Shown: in pieces, positions 1 to 7,371 of the stretch
Numbering within the stretch: the stretch's first letter is position 1
How the letters are laid out: each line of letters begins with the position of its first letter
From: Collimonas silvisoli
GTDB taxonomy: Bacteria; Pseudomonadota; Gammaproteobacteria; Burkholderiales; Burkholderiaceae_D
Reading direction: 5' to 3'
Assembly (NCBI RefSeq): GCF_018305005.1
Contig: NZ_JAGQEG010000049.1
Location: 1 to 40,537 of the forward strand
Length of the DNA: 40,537 nt
Position numbers and translations under genes: made by a program
The notes under the pieces: model-generated
The model's database searches: none
What the model was told of the DNA's origin: nothing
The model's input: the letters and a program-made list of their open reading frames with translations, nothing else

Positions 1-38
1 TTGAATGATTCAAAAAATATCCGTGGCCGACAAGCTTC

Positions 39-686
39 TTAAATGGTGTTGCTCAACCAAGGCTGCGCAAACAGATGGCGCTCTTCGAATTCGCGGATCT
101 TGTCGGACTGGCGCAAGGTCAGGCCGACGTCGTCGAGACCGTTCAGCAGGCAGTATTTGCGGAATTCGCCCACTTCGAACGGAAAAGCCAGGCTGCCGTT
201 GGCCGTGCTGACCAATTGCTTTTCCAGATCGATCACCAGGCGATAGCCCGGGAACGCCTTGACTTCATCGAACAGGCGGTCGATCTGCGCCTCGGGCAGG
301 ACCAGCGGCAACAAGCCGTTCTTGAAGCAGTTATTGAAGAAAATATCGGCAAAACTGGGTGCGATGATGGCGCGGAAACCGTATTGATCCAGCGCCCACG
401 GCGCATGCTCGCGCGACGAACCGCAACCGAAATTCTTGCGGGTCAGCAGAATCGACGCGCCCTGATAGCGTTGCTGATTGAGGACGAACTCCGGGTTGAG
501 CGGGCGGCGCGAATTGTCCATGCCTGGCTCGCCATGATCCAGGTAACGCCATTCGTCAAACAGATTCGGACCGAAACCGGTGCGCTGGATCGATTTCAGG
601 AACTGCTTGGGGATAATCGCATCGGTATCGACATTGGCGCGGTCCAGCGGCGCCACCAAACCATCCAGTACGGTAAATTTATTCAT
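39..686 (-). CDS. leuD: 3-isopropylmalate dehydratase small subunit
   Basis: This is the small (swivel-domain) subunit of isopropylmalate isomerase, which with LeuC interconverts 2- and 3-isopropylmalate in cytoplasmic leucine biosynthesis. The 215-residue product has the family hallmarks: [20 protein letters not shown] near the N-terminus, [27 protein letters not shown] in the middle, and the [16 protein letters not shown] segment. The length matches the usual 200-216 residues. The frame extends 29 codons further upstream, but I chose the ATG at 686 because the family begins MNKFTVLDG and a GGAATGAAG stretch lies just before it. The gene lies downstream of leuC and the small lipoprotein gene on the same strand, probably in one transcript; leuB would be expected just beyond the left edge. 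Identification is secure. Confidence 0.97.
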   Translation of the reverse strand: MNKFTVLDGLVAPLDRANVDTDAIIPKQFLKSIQRTGFGPNLFDEWRYLDHGEPGMDNSRRPLNPEFVLNQQRYQGASILLTRKNFGCGSSREHAPWALDQYGFRAIIAPSFADIFFNNCFKNGLLPLVLPEAQIDRLFDEVKAFPGYRLVIDLEKQLVSTANGSLAFPFEVGEFRKYCLLNGLDDVGLTLRQSDKIREFEERHLFAQPWLSNTI

Positions 687-726
687 TTCTTCATTCCAAT
701 CTGCCATCCCCGCTTGCGCGAGGTGA

Positions 727-849
727 TCACTTGCCTTGAATTTTCTCGCCGACGTGTTCCACATCTTTACCAAAGCCGTGGAAAGTATTGCAAGCGCTCA
801 GCGCATAGACGCTGGCCAGCAAAACGCATAGGGTGACTATTTTTTTCAT
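727..849 (-). CDS. Entericidin-like small lipoprotein between leuC and leuD
   Basis: A 40-codon gene reads [20 protein letters not shown] then [20 protein letters not shown]. It has a charged start, a hydrophobic stretch and a lipobox (LSAC) with the lipidated Cys at residue 20, leaving a 20-residue mature peptide with a charged amphipathic tail as in the entericidin EcnA/EcnB family. An AAGGAC ribosome site lies 5 nt before the ATG. The leuC stop is only 19 nt upstream, so it is almost certainly co-transcribed with leucine genes. From memory, a small entericidin-type ORF between leuC and leuD recurs in Burkholderiales; its role there is not known to me. It is easily missed by length cut-offs. 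Confidence 0.85.
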   Translation of the reverse strand: MKKIVTLCVLLASVYALSACNTFHGFGKDVEHVGEKIQGK

Positions 850-868
850 CTTTGTCCTTCGAAATTAG

Positions 869-2269
869 TTATAGCGAACGAATATCAACAAAATGGCCTG
901 CAATGCCAGCCGCTGCCGCCATCGCAGGGCTGACCAGGTGGGTGCGGCCGCCGGCGCCTTGGCGGCCTTCGAAATTGCGGTTCGAGGTGGAGGCGCAACG
1001 TTCGCCCGGTTCGAGCCGGTCGGCATTCATGGCCAGACACATAGAGCAGCCCGGCTCGCGCCATTCGAAGCCGGCGTCCTTGAAAATCCTGTCCAGACCC
1101 TCGCGCTCGGCTTGTTCCTTGACCAGTCCGGAGCCCGGCACCACCATCGCCAGCTTGACGTTGGAAGCACGGAACTTGCCGCGCACCACTGCCGCCGCCG
1201 CCCGCAAATCTTCAATCCGCGAATTGGTGCAGGAACCGATGAACACCTTGTCGATACGGATATCTTCCATCGCGGTATTCGGTTTCAGCGCCATATAGGC
1301 CAACGCTTTTTCCATGCCGTCGCGCTTGGTGGCGTCTTTTTCCTTGTCCGGATCAGGCACGCGGCCATCGATCGCCACCACCATTTCAGGCGAGGTGCCC
1401 CAAGTCACCTGCGGTTTGATCTCGGCGGCGTTGAGTGTCACCACCATGTCGAACTTGGCGCCTGGATCGGAATGCAAGGTGCGCCAGTAAGCCACGGCGC
1501 GTTCCCAATGCGGCCCGGCCGGCGAGAACGGCCGGCCCTTGACATAGTTCAGCGTAGTATCGTCGACCGCGATCATGCCGGCGCGGGCGCCGGCTTCAAT
1601 CGCCATATTGCATACCGTCATGCGGCCTTCCATCGACAAGGCGCGAATCGCCGAACCGGCGAATTCGATTGCATAACCGGTGCCGCCGGCGGTGCCGATG
1701 CGGCCGATCACGGCCAGCACGATGTCCTTGGCGGTAACGCCGTCAGGAATCGCACCGTCGACTTGCACCAGCATCGATTTCGATTTCTTGGTCAGCAAGG
1801 GTTGGGTAGCCAGCACATGTTCGACTTCGGAAGTGCCGATGCCATGCGCCAGGCAGCCGAAAGCGCCATGGGTCGAGGTGTGGGAATCGCCGCAGACCAC
1901 AGTCATGCCCGGCAAGGTTGCGCCCTGCTCGGGCCCGATCACATGGACGATGCCTTGACGATGGTCGTTCATGCCGAAATAAGTCAGGCCATAGGTCTTG
2001 GCGTTGGCGTCCAGGGTTTCCACCTGCAAACGCGAGACCGGATCGGCAATGCCGTTGGCGCGGCCGGTGGTCGGCACGTTATGGTCGGCCACCATCAGGT
2101 TGGCCGGCAGCCGCCATGGCTTGCGGCCGGCCAGCTTCAGGCCTTCGAAAGCCTGAGGGCTGGTAACCTCATGCAAAAGATGTCGATCAATATACAGAAT
2201 CGCCGTGCCATCCTGCTCGGTATGGACGACGTGGGATTCCCAAAGTTTATCGTAGAGCGTTTTAAGCAT
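869..2269 (-). CDS. leuC: 3-isopropylmalate dehydratase large subunit
   Basis: This is the [4Fe-4S] catalytic subunit of isopropylmalate isomerase (aconitase superfamily), partner of LeuD in leucine biosynthesis. The 466-residue product equals the E. coli LeuC length. Visible signatures are [14 protein letters not shown] (about residues 125-138), the cluster cysteine in [13 protein letters not shown], and the paired cysteines in [11 protein letters not shown], so all three cluster ligands are present. The start [15 protein letters not shown] is the conserved N-terminus. The ribosome site before the ATG is weak (GGATC). It is followed by the small lipoprotein gene after 19 nt and by leuD, forming a leuC-lipoprotein-leuD unit. 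No leucine attenuator peptide was recognised upstream. Confidence 0.98.
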   Translation of the reverse strand: MLKTLYDKLWESHVVHTEQDGTAILYIDRHLLHEVTSPQAFEGLKLAGRKPWRLPANLMVADHNVPTTGRANGIADPVSRLQVETLDANAKTYGLTYFGMNDHRQGIVHVIGPEQGATLPGMTVVCGDSHTSTHGAFGCLAHGIGTSEVEHVLATQPLLTKKSKSMLVQVDGAIPDGVTAKDIVLAVIGRIGTAGGTGYAIEFAGSAIRALSMEGRMTVCNMAIEAGARAGMIAVDDTTLNYVKGRPFSPAGPHWERAVAYWRTLHSDPGAKFDMVVTLNAAEIKPQVTWGTSPEMVVAIDGRVPDPDKEKDATKRDGMEKALAYMALKPNTAMEDIRIDKVFIGSCTNSRIEDLRAAAAVVRGKFRASNVKLAMVVPGSGLVKEQAEREGLDRIFKDAGFEWREPGCSMCLAMNADRLEPGERCASTSNRNFEGRQGAGGRTHLVSPAMAAAAGIAGHFVDIRSL

Positions 2270-2405
2270 GATCCGGGGCAGCTTCGAGACTGCGCAAAAC
2301 AGTGAATTTAGCTCTTGATTATGCCATAGAAGCAGGCAACTAATGCTGCTTGACGCCGCGAAAACGACACACTAGCGACTGACATGTTGCATATATTCAC
2401 TTATA

Positions 2406-2424
2406 GCGCCGCCCCCAACGGCGC
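2406..2424. terminator. GC hairpin downstream of the EamA transporter gene (weak)
   Basis: A 6-bp GCGCCG/CGGCGC stem with a 7-nt loop lies 26 nt beyond the stop of the EamA gene, in the 180-bp gap before leuC. No T-run follows on either strand, so it is at best a weak or factor-assisted terminator. The rest of the 2270-2449 gap shows no gene; it must hold the leuC promoter if leuC is not read from upstream. Confidence 0.3.
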
Positions 2425-2449
2425 AGAGACCAGAGTTTACTTGAGCACT

Positions 2450-3334
2450 TTACTTCGCTACTTTACTACCCAGATAGCCGGACAGATCGAGCTTGCCGGT
2501 CGCCAAAGCCGTCCCAAGCAACACGATCAGGCAACCGATCAGCATGGGCGCAGTGACTTCTTCTTTCAGAAAAATCGCCCCCCAGATCACCCCGAAGATA
2601 GGAATCAGGAAGGTCACGGAGGCGGCGTACGCCGAGCCCACATGCTCTAGCAAACGATAGAAAATCGCGTAGGCGATGCCGGTACAAACCACCCCTAACG
2701 CCAGCACCGAATACCACGCCGTGGCAGAAACAGGTGCGGCGGGCCAATACCATATTGCCAGCGGCAACAGCACCAGGGTTGCCGCCAGCTGGCTACCGCA
2801 GGCGACAACAAAAGGCGGCACGCCTGCCAGCCGCGTTTTCGAGTAATTGATGGCAAAACCGTAGGACAGCGTGGCCAGCAATACCGCGCCTATCGCCAGC
2901 CACACGCTGGACACGCCGGCGCCGATCTTGTCCGACACCAACGTAATCACGCCCACCAAACCGACCAGCATGCCGATAATTTGCGGCCGGCTCATTGGCG
3001 TTTTCAGCCAGATGAAAGCAATCAGGCCGGTCCACAGCGGCACGGTGGCGTTCAGGATTGCATCGAAACCGGCGCTGAGATACAAGGTCGAGTAGGCGAA
3101 CAGTGAAAACGGCAAGGCCGAATTCGTGACGCCGACAATCAGCATCGGCCACGCCTTGCTACGCAAATGGCTGCGGGCTGCGGCGGAACGCAGTACCGGC
3201 AACAGCACCAGCGCCGCTATCCCCACCCGTAAGGCAATCAGCGGCACCGGGCCGAATTCCGGGGTGCCGACGCGCATGAAAAGAAACGACGCGCCCCAGA
3301 TGGCGGCAAGCAAAAAAAGTTCGGCAATATTCAT
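2450..3334 (-). CDS. EamA/DMT-superfamily inner-membrane transporter
   Basis: The 294-residue protein is almost entirely hydrophobic, with about ten predicted membrane segments arranged as two EamA repeats. The first starts at ELFLLAAIWGASFLFMRVG and the second around WLAIGAVLLATLSYGFAINYSKT. AIWGASF and the closing segment with PIFGVIWGAIFLKEEVTAPMLIG are typical of the RhaT/EamA family, whose members export amino acids or other metabolites; the substrate cannot be read from sequence. I chose the ATG at 3334 (MNIAELF) over a frame extension of 37 codons because the hydrophobic repeat begins there; no clear Shine-Dalgarno site precedes it. The location upstream of leuCD on the same strand is suggestive of a link to branched-chain metabolites but may be coincidental. 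Confidence 0.9.
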   Translation of the reverse strand: MNIAELFLLAAIWGASFLFMRVGTPEFGPVPLIALRVGIAALVLLPVLRSAAARSHLRSKAWPMLIVGVTNSALPFSLFAYSTLYLSAGFDAILNATVPLWTGLIAFIWLKTPMSRPQIIGMLVGLVGVITLVSDKIGAGVSSVWLAIGAVLLATLSYGFAINYSKTRLAGVPPFVVACGSQLAATLVLLPLAIWYWPAAPVSATAWYSVLALGVVCTGIAYAIFYRLLEHVGSAYAASVTFLIPIFGVIWGAIFLKEEVTAPMLIGCLIVLLGTALATGKLDLSGYLGSKVAK

Positions 3335-4039
3335 AATTGTTTTTTTTCGATTTGGATGAACATCAAACATCAGGACATCTGTTTGCATCCGGCAATATAT
3401 CCGATAACGACGAGAGACGTAGACCAAGTTTCTTTTTTCATGCAAGCCATCCTGTCTCCATCTCGTGGAGGACCGCCAATCGGCGACCGCCCACTAAAAC
3501 CCATGAGACTTTTTTTTGCCTGCTTGTCAAAAACGGACAACAAGTATTATCAACGAATTAGCAACGAAATTTCCGCGCATCGCTACTCTTGAAGATGTGC
3601 GTGGAGGCGCCACGAATGCAATGTGTTCTTAAGCATTTTTTGTTAGCGCTCACATGCGGTTGTGATCAAAAAAATATCCACATCCGCCATTCCAGCTGTC
3701 CGAACCTGACAAGGTTTTGTCGTAAGCATTCGATTTTGCAATCCTATTATCAGATCAGCGCAAAAGCATTGGTTCGACGAGCCTGGCGCTGATCGGCTCC
3801 ATTTTCCCGCTCTCTCTCCGGTCACGCTTTGCCTTGTCGAAAAAAGACATTTCCGTTTTGGTTCAGTGAGGCACTCGCAGCGCTTGTTGCCGCATAAGAA
3901 GCTCGCTCCAATCAAGCGAACATCTTCTGCCCGACGCGTTGCCGATATGACCCTCACATGTGGTAACGCTTGTCTATGGCTAGGGGCGCATAGACGGGAC
4001 ACTCTAGTGAATGATGCCCCGCTCCAAGGAGAATCAGAA
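3335..4039. other. 705-bp intergenic region, divergent promoters expected
   Basis: This long gap separates the minus-strand transporter from the plus-strand Gly-rich gene. Short open frames exist here but have no ribosome site or protein-like composition. The stretch is more AT-rich than its flanks and must contain promoters for both sides. I see no strong palindrome, tRNA or terminator. A TGTGATC half-site followed by an A-run near 3661 resembles half of a CRP site but lacks the second half. Confidence 0.5.
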
Positions 4040-4648
4040 ATGAAAAAGCAAATTATTGCTGCATCCGTAGTTTCACTGTTCGCCGTCTCTGCATTCGCTC
4101 ATGAATCTTCAGGATCAGGTTCCGGTTCCGGTTCCGGTTCAAGTACAACTGCCGTCACAACCATCACCACCAGCGTCGCAACTGCGGTGTCGATTGGCGG
4201 CGCAGGCGGCGCAGGTGGATCTGCAACGGCGGGCGGCGCTATAGGCGGATCGGCTACGGGGGGCACAGCCACTGGCGGCAATGCAAGCCAAACCATCACT
4301 GGGGGCACAGCCACCAGCGGCAACAACTGGACCGGCGCCGGCGGCGGCTCGGCAACTGGCGGTGCAACTGCCGCTGGCGCAACGACTGGCGGCGGCGCCG
4401 GTGGCGGCAGCGGCATAACCAGCGCTACCGGCGGCACACAAGCCTATAACGGCAATGCGGTTGCGGGTGGCGGAACCAACTACACCCATACCGGCAACTC
4501 GGACGCATCGATTGCCGCCAGCAATACCGGCGGCTCAGCCGGGAACTTTGTGTTCGCCGGCAGCGCCTCCTCTGGTAATGCAACTGCTGGCAACGGTGGC
4601 AACGGCGGCACTGCCGTATCGAAGGCAGGCGCAGGTAATCAATATTAA
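4040..4648 (+). CDS. Secreted Gly/Ala/Thr-rich low-complexity protein
   Basis: The 202-residue product has a Sec signal peptide (MKKQIIAASVVSLFAVSAFA, cleavage after AFA, residue 20). A Ser-Gly spacer with five SG dipeptides follows. The rest is built from GG-x-A-T/S-GG units such as GGSATGGTATGGNAS and ends in AGAGNQY. No cysteine and no catalytic motif are visible. An AAGGAG site lies 9 nt before the ATG, which fixes the start. Composition suggests an extracellular structural or elastin-like/fibrous protein, but I do not recognise a family. A second Gly-rich secreted gene follows after 97 nt, implying a joint role. The DNA is locally repetitive, so repeat number may vary between strains. 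Confidence 0.8.
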   Translation: MKKQIIAASVVSLFAVSAFAHESSGSGSGSGSGSSTTAVTTITTSVATAVSIGGAGGAGGSATAGGAIGGSATGGTATGGNASQTITGGTATSGNNWTGAGGGSATGGATAAGATTGGGAGGGSGITSATGGTQAYNGNAVAGGGTNYTHTGNSDASIAASNTGGSAGNFVFAGSASSGNATAGNGGNGGTAVSKAGAGNQY

Positions 4649-4689
4649 TAACAACAATCAGCGGCTCGGCTACCGATGAATTGCGGGAT

Positions 4690-4708
4690 GGGAAAAGAAA
4701 TTTTTCCC
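4690..4708 (+). other. Intercistronic hairpin GGGAAAA/TTTTCCC
   Basis: A 7-bp perfect inverted repeat with a 5-nt loop sits between the two Gly-rich genes, 38 nt before the second ATG. It is not followed by a T-run, so it is more likely an mRNA-processing or stability element than a full terminator. It could reduce expression of the second gene relative to the first. Confidence 0.35.
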
Positions 4709-4745
4709 TCTCGTTTGTCAAACCAATCACTACGATGGAGAAGCC

Positions 4746-5687
4746 ATGAAACGCAAACTTATAGGTATCCTGGTAGCCTCGGCCTTTACATTGCCAGCTC
4801 TTGCACAGACCACGCCTACAACCACTTCCACATCTACCGCAACCGCGGTTGGCGGCGCCGGCGGCGTCGGCGGTTCGGCGTCAGGCGGTACTGCGTCAGG
4901 CGGTACGGCTTCGAACACGATATCGGGCACATATGGCGCGTCGGCCACCAATGGCGGCAGCGCAACCGGCGGCTCTGGGACCGGCGGCAATTCGACGGTG
5001 AGCGTGTCGGTTTCCTTGCCGATCTTACCGGCGTCCGGAGGCACTGGAGGCACTGGAGGCACTGGAGGCACTGGAGGCTCTGGAGGCTCTGGAGGCTCTG
5101 GAGGCTCTGGGGGCTCTGGGGGCTCTGGAACTTCTGGAACCGGAGCAGGCGGCACTGCAAGCGGAACTGGAACCGGATCCGGCAGCGCTGCGGGCGATCC
5201 AGGCAGCAGTCCCAACAACACCAAAACCACGGTTGACTATGGCGGCAGCTATTCCGTCAAGACCGTGCCGAATATTGTCGCGCCATCGTTGACCACGACC
5301 TTGTCTGACACCTGCATGGGTTCGGCATCGTTCGGCCTGTCCTTCACGGGCTTCGGCGCAACCGGCGGCAGCACCATGGTCGATCAAGCTTGCGTACGCA
5401 GGCTCGATTCCAGAGAATTCCGCGCGATGGGTTTAAATGACGTTGCACTCGCCTTGCTGTGCCAAAGTGAAGCCAACCGGAAAGCGGTTGAGTCGACCGG
5501 ACGCTCCTGCCCTGGCATGGAGAGGGCCGCAGGACCTGCCGCTCCGGCTGCACCCGCGGCAGCGTCAACCGGCATCATCGGCCAAAACAGTGTCGGCAAC
5601 ATCGGCGATCAGTACAAGGATCCCGTAATACGCGCCCGACTCGGCCTGGACAAATTGCCAGATCTATCGGCATTAAAAGATCACTAA
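4746..5687 (+). CDS. Secreted protein with GGT/GGS tandem repeats and a Cys-containing C-terminal domain
   Basis: The 313-residue product starts with a Sec signal peptide (MKRKLIGILVASAFTLPALA, then QTTP). Residues about 37-150 are Gly/Thr/Ser-rich, including ten GGT/GGS triplets encoded by 9-bp repeats. From about residue 168 a non-repetitive domain follows: VPNIVAPSLTTTLSDTCMGS, a Gly-rich FTGFGATGGSTMVDQACVRRLD, then REFRAMGLNDVALALLCQSE and STGRSCPGM. Four cysteines could form disulfides. From memory, SDTC..DxxC..MG..A.A..LC..CP cores occur in uncharacterised proteins of phages and proteobacteria; I cannot name a function. A Pro/Ala linker and a short tail end the protein. The ribosome site GGAG lies 5 nt before the ATG. 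Confidence 0.82.
   Translation: MKRKLIGILVASAFTLPALAQTTPTTTSTSTATAVGGAGGVGGSASGGTASGGTASNTISGTYGASATNGGSATGGSGTGGNSTVSVSVSLPILPASGGTGGTGGTGGTGGSGGSGGSGGSGGSGGSGTSGTGAGGTASGTGTGSGSAAGDPGSSPNNTKTTVDYGGSYSVKTVPNIVAPSLTTTLSDTCMGSASFGLSFTGFGATGGSTMVDQACVRRLDSREFRAMGLNDVALALLCQSEANRKAVESTGRSCPGMERAAGPAAPAAPAAASTGIIGQNSVGNIGDQYKDPVIRARLGLDKLPDLSALKDH
5037..5135 (+). repeat. 9-bp tandem repeat array inside the Gly-rich gene
   Basis: Four copies of GGAGGCACT are followed by four GGAGGCTCT, two GGGGGCTCT and one degenerate GGAACTTCT. They encode (Gly-Gly-Thr)4(Gly-Gly-Ser)6 and a degenerate last triplet in frame. The near-identity of units at the DNA level indicates recent slippage or expansion; changes in copy number would keep the frame. 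Confidence 0.9.
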
Positions 5688-5708
5688 AAAGAGACGCGAG
5701 GGGATGCC

Positions 5709-6002
5709 ATGAAACGCACGCCATTCTCAAGCGACCAAATTGCTGCCGCTCTCAAACAAGAGGAGCTTGGCATGCCGTTGGCCGATGTGATCAGGCAAGC
5801 TGGAATTACCGAGCGCACCTTCCTCAACTGGAAGAGGCAATACGGCGGCCTGCAAGGTTATCCGCAAGACATGAAGTGCCTGCTAGAAGAAAACGCCAAG
5901 CTGAAACAGATTGTGGCTGAATTGACGCTGGAAAATTCTCGCTTGCAAGACGCACTGGACGACAAGAGGGGTATGCATGAGCACTACGGTTCCTCTAATT
6001 GA
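5709..6002 (+). CDS. Stand-alone IS3-type OrfA-like HTH protein
   Basis: The 97-residue protein resembles OrfA of IS3-family elements. It has an N-terminal helix-turn-helix (FSSDQIAAALKQEELGMPLADVIRQAGITERTFLNWKRQYGG, residues about 6-48) and a C-terminal leucine-zipper-like coiled coil (LLEENAKLKQIVAELTLENSRLQDAL, about 59-84). No orfB/DDE transposase follows and no terminal inverted repeats were found, so this is either the remnant of an insertion sequence or a domesticated DNA-binding protein. It starts 21 nt after the Gly-rich gene with its own GAGGGG ribosome site and looks translationally intact. It could be co-transcribed with the secreted genes and regulate them, but that is inference. 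Confidence 0.7.
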   Translation: MKRTPFSSDQIAAALKQEELGMPLADVIRQAGITERTFLNWKRQYGGLQGYPQDMKCLLEENAKLKQIVAELTLENSRLQDALDDKRGMHEHYGSSN

Positions 6003-6314
6003 ATGAATGCAAGCAACTGGCTTGGGGGAGACAACTCCGCGCGCCATATTGCTTGAGTTCAGGTGGGTAAAAAACGGTTTCCGATTTCATTAAATGCTTG
6101 ATGGAAATTAACATTAGTGCACAGGAGAAATTTCATCACGAGATTTTTTGTTACCGTAAAAAATCTTATGTTGATACGTCACAGAACCAACTATATTTAA
6201 CAATCATTCGCTGGACAAAATCTTATTTTGTAGCAGAATGGGAAATAGTAATTTACCAATAAAAAATTGCGTTCCAGCAATGCACAAAGGTAGATTGCTC
6301 TCGGGGAGAATCAC
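6003..6314. promoter_or_regulatory. AT-rich regulatory gap upstream of the GlxA-type regulator
   Basis: This 312-bp gap is clearly more AT-rich than its surroundings and holds no gene. It contains a perfect 9-bp inverted repeat (AGATTTTTT / AAAAAATCT, 6141-6166, loop of 8), a second inverted repeat ACAAAA/TTTTGT (6215-6231), and a direct repeat AAAATCTTAT at 6160-6169 and 6217-6226 that links the two. These look like protein-binding or promoter elements for the downstream regulator gene, possibly autoregulatory. Confidence 0.5.
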
Positions 6315-7337
6315 ATGGATATCGAGTGCACAAAGACACTTGAGGTGATAGACGACGGCTGCTCAACCAGGCACATAGGGATCATCGTTTTTGAAGGGGT
6401 CGTACTGGCTGACGTGGTGGGCGCAGCAGATGTTTTCGGCATCGGCGACAAGCTGATTTCGACGGTGTTCCCAGGCGCCACGCGTTACGCCGTCTCGATT
6501 CTTTCCATCTCCGGCGGCATGATCATGTCGTCCGCCTCGGTGCAGATCATGACCGCGCCGCTAGCATCTTTCGACAAACATCAGTTCGACACACTGCTCG
6601 TTGCCAGCGGCACTGGAAATTTCGACGCCTACCGAAATCCCGATCTGATCGCCTGGCTACAGCAAATGCGTAGCAGCGTACGCCGTATCGCCGCGATCTG
6701 CACCGGCGTGTTCGTGATCGGCGCCGCCGGCTTTCTGAATCATCGCCGCGCCACCACGCATTGGGCGCTGCAGGACAAGCTGGCGCGTGAATTCCCGCTG
6801 ATTAAAATTGACCGCGAAGCGTTGATCAGCGAAGACGACGGCATTTTCACGTCTTGCGACGTCGGCATGGCCGCCGATCTGGCGCTGCGCTTGCTGGAAA
6901 ACGATCTCGGCCCGGCGGTTGCGCAGCGTGTAGCGCAAAGCCTGGTGGTATGCCAGCGCAGGCGCGATACGCCTTCGCTCAAACCAGCCTCGCCAGCCAG
7001 CGCTCCCGCCAAGAGCAGCAAGATCCACAGAGCCTCGCTCTGGTTTGTCGAGCATCTTGCGGACTCCGTGAGCGTGGTCGACGCCGCCAATTTTGTTTCC
7101 ATGAGCGAGCGTAATTTTGTGCGGCAGTTCAAGCGTGAAACCGGCCAGACGCCGCATGATTTCCTGCTGAACCTGCGCCTGGAAGCGGTGCGCCAGCAAT
7201 TGACCGAGACCGATCTGCCGGTAGACAAGATAGCGCGCCGCTGCGGCTTATTCAGCGGCGAGCATGTCGCTAAATTGTTCCGCAAGCATATGTGGACCTC
7301 TCCGACCGAATATCGCAAGGGCATAAGGCCAAACTGA
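6315..7337 (+). CDS. GlxA-family AraC-type transcriptional regulator (DJ-1/PfpI-like N-domain)
   Basis: The 340-residue cytoplasmic regulator has an N-terminal DJ-1/PfpI-like domain (about 19-205). It begins RHIGIIVFEGVVLADVVGAADVFG and carries the nucleophile-elbow-like segment RRIAAICTGVFVIGAAGFLNHRRATTHW. The C-terminal part (about 235-340) is an AraC-type double helix-turn-helix, with FVSMSERNFVRQFKRETGQTPHDFL and the second helix pair ending in KHMWTSPTEYRK. This architecture is the GlxA family, usually activators of catabolic genes. GGGGAG lies 6 nt before the ATG. The diguanylate cyclase gene follows after 34 nt on the same strand, so the two may form an operon. Confidence 0.92.
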   Translation: MDIECTKTLEVIDDGCSTRHIGIIVFEGVVLADVVGAADVFGIGDKLISTVFPGATRYAVSILSISGGMIMSSASVQIMTAPLASFDKHQFDTLLVASGTGNFDAYRNPDLIAWLQQMRSSVRRIAAICTGVFVIGAAGFLNHRRATTHWALQDKLAREFPLIKIDREALISEDDGIFTSCDVGMAADLALRLLENDLGPAVAQRVAQSLVVCQRRRDTPSLKPASPASAPAKSSKIHRASLWFVEHLADSVSVVDAANFVSMSERNFVRQFKRETGQTPHDFLLNLRLEAVRQQLTETDLPVDKIARRCGLFSGEHVAKLFRKHMWTSPTEYRKGIRPN

Positions 7338-7371
7338 AGAATGGACCAGTGCGTTATTGTCTGGAGAGACG

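Noticed and set aside
5-836. Long plus-strand open frames opposite leuD
   Set aside because: They are antisense shadows of leuD and the small lipoprotein gene; composition is not protein-like and the minus-strand frame is a clear match to LeuD.
893-2305. Plus-strand frame of 470 codons opposite leuC
   Set aside because: It mirrors leuC, is rich in His/Arg/Gln as expected for an antisense frame, and has no ribosome site.
3661-3682. Possible CRP site (TGTGATC followed by A-run and CCACA)
   Set aside because: Only one half-site matches and the spacing is wrong.
3589-3792. 67-codon plus-strand ORF in the gap upstream of the Gly-rich genes
   Set aside because: No ribosome site, Cys-rich random-looking composition.
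4099-5230. Pro-rich minus-strand frames opposite the Gly-rich genes
   Set aside because: Pro-rich and Arg-rich frames arise automatically on the complement of Gly codon repeats; no start signals.
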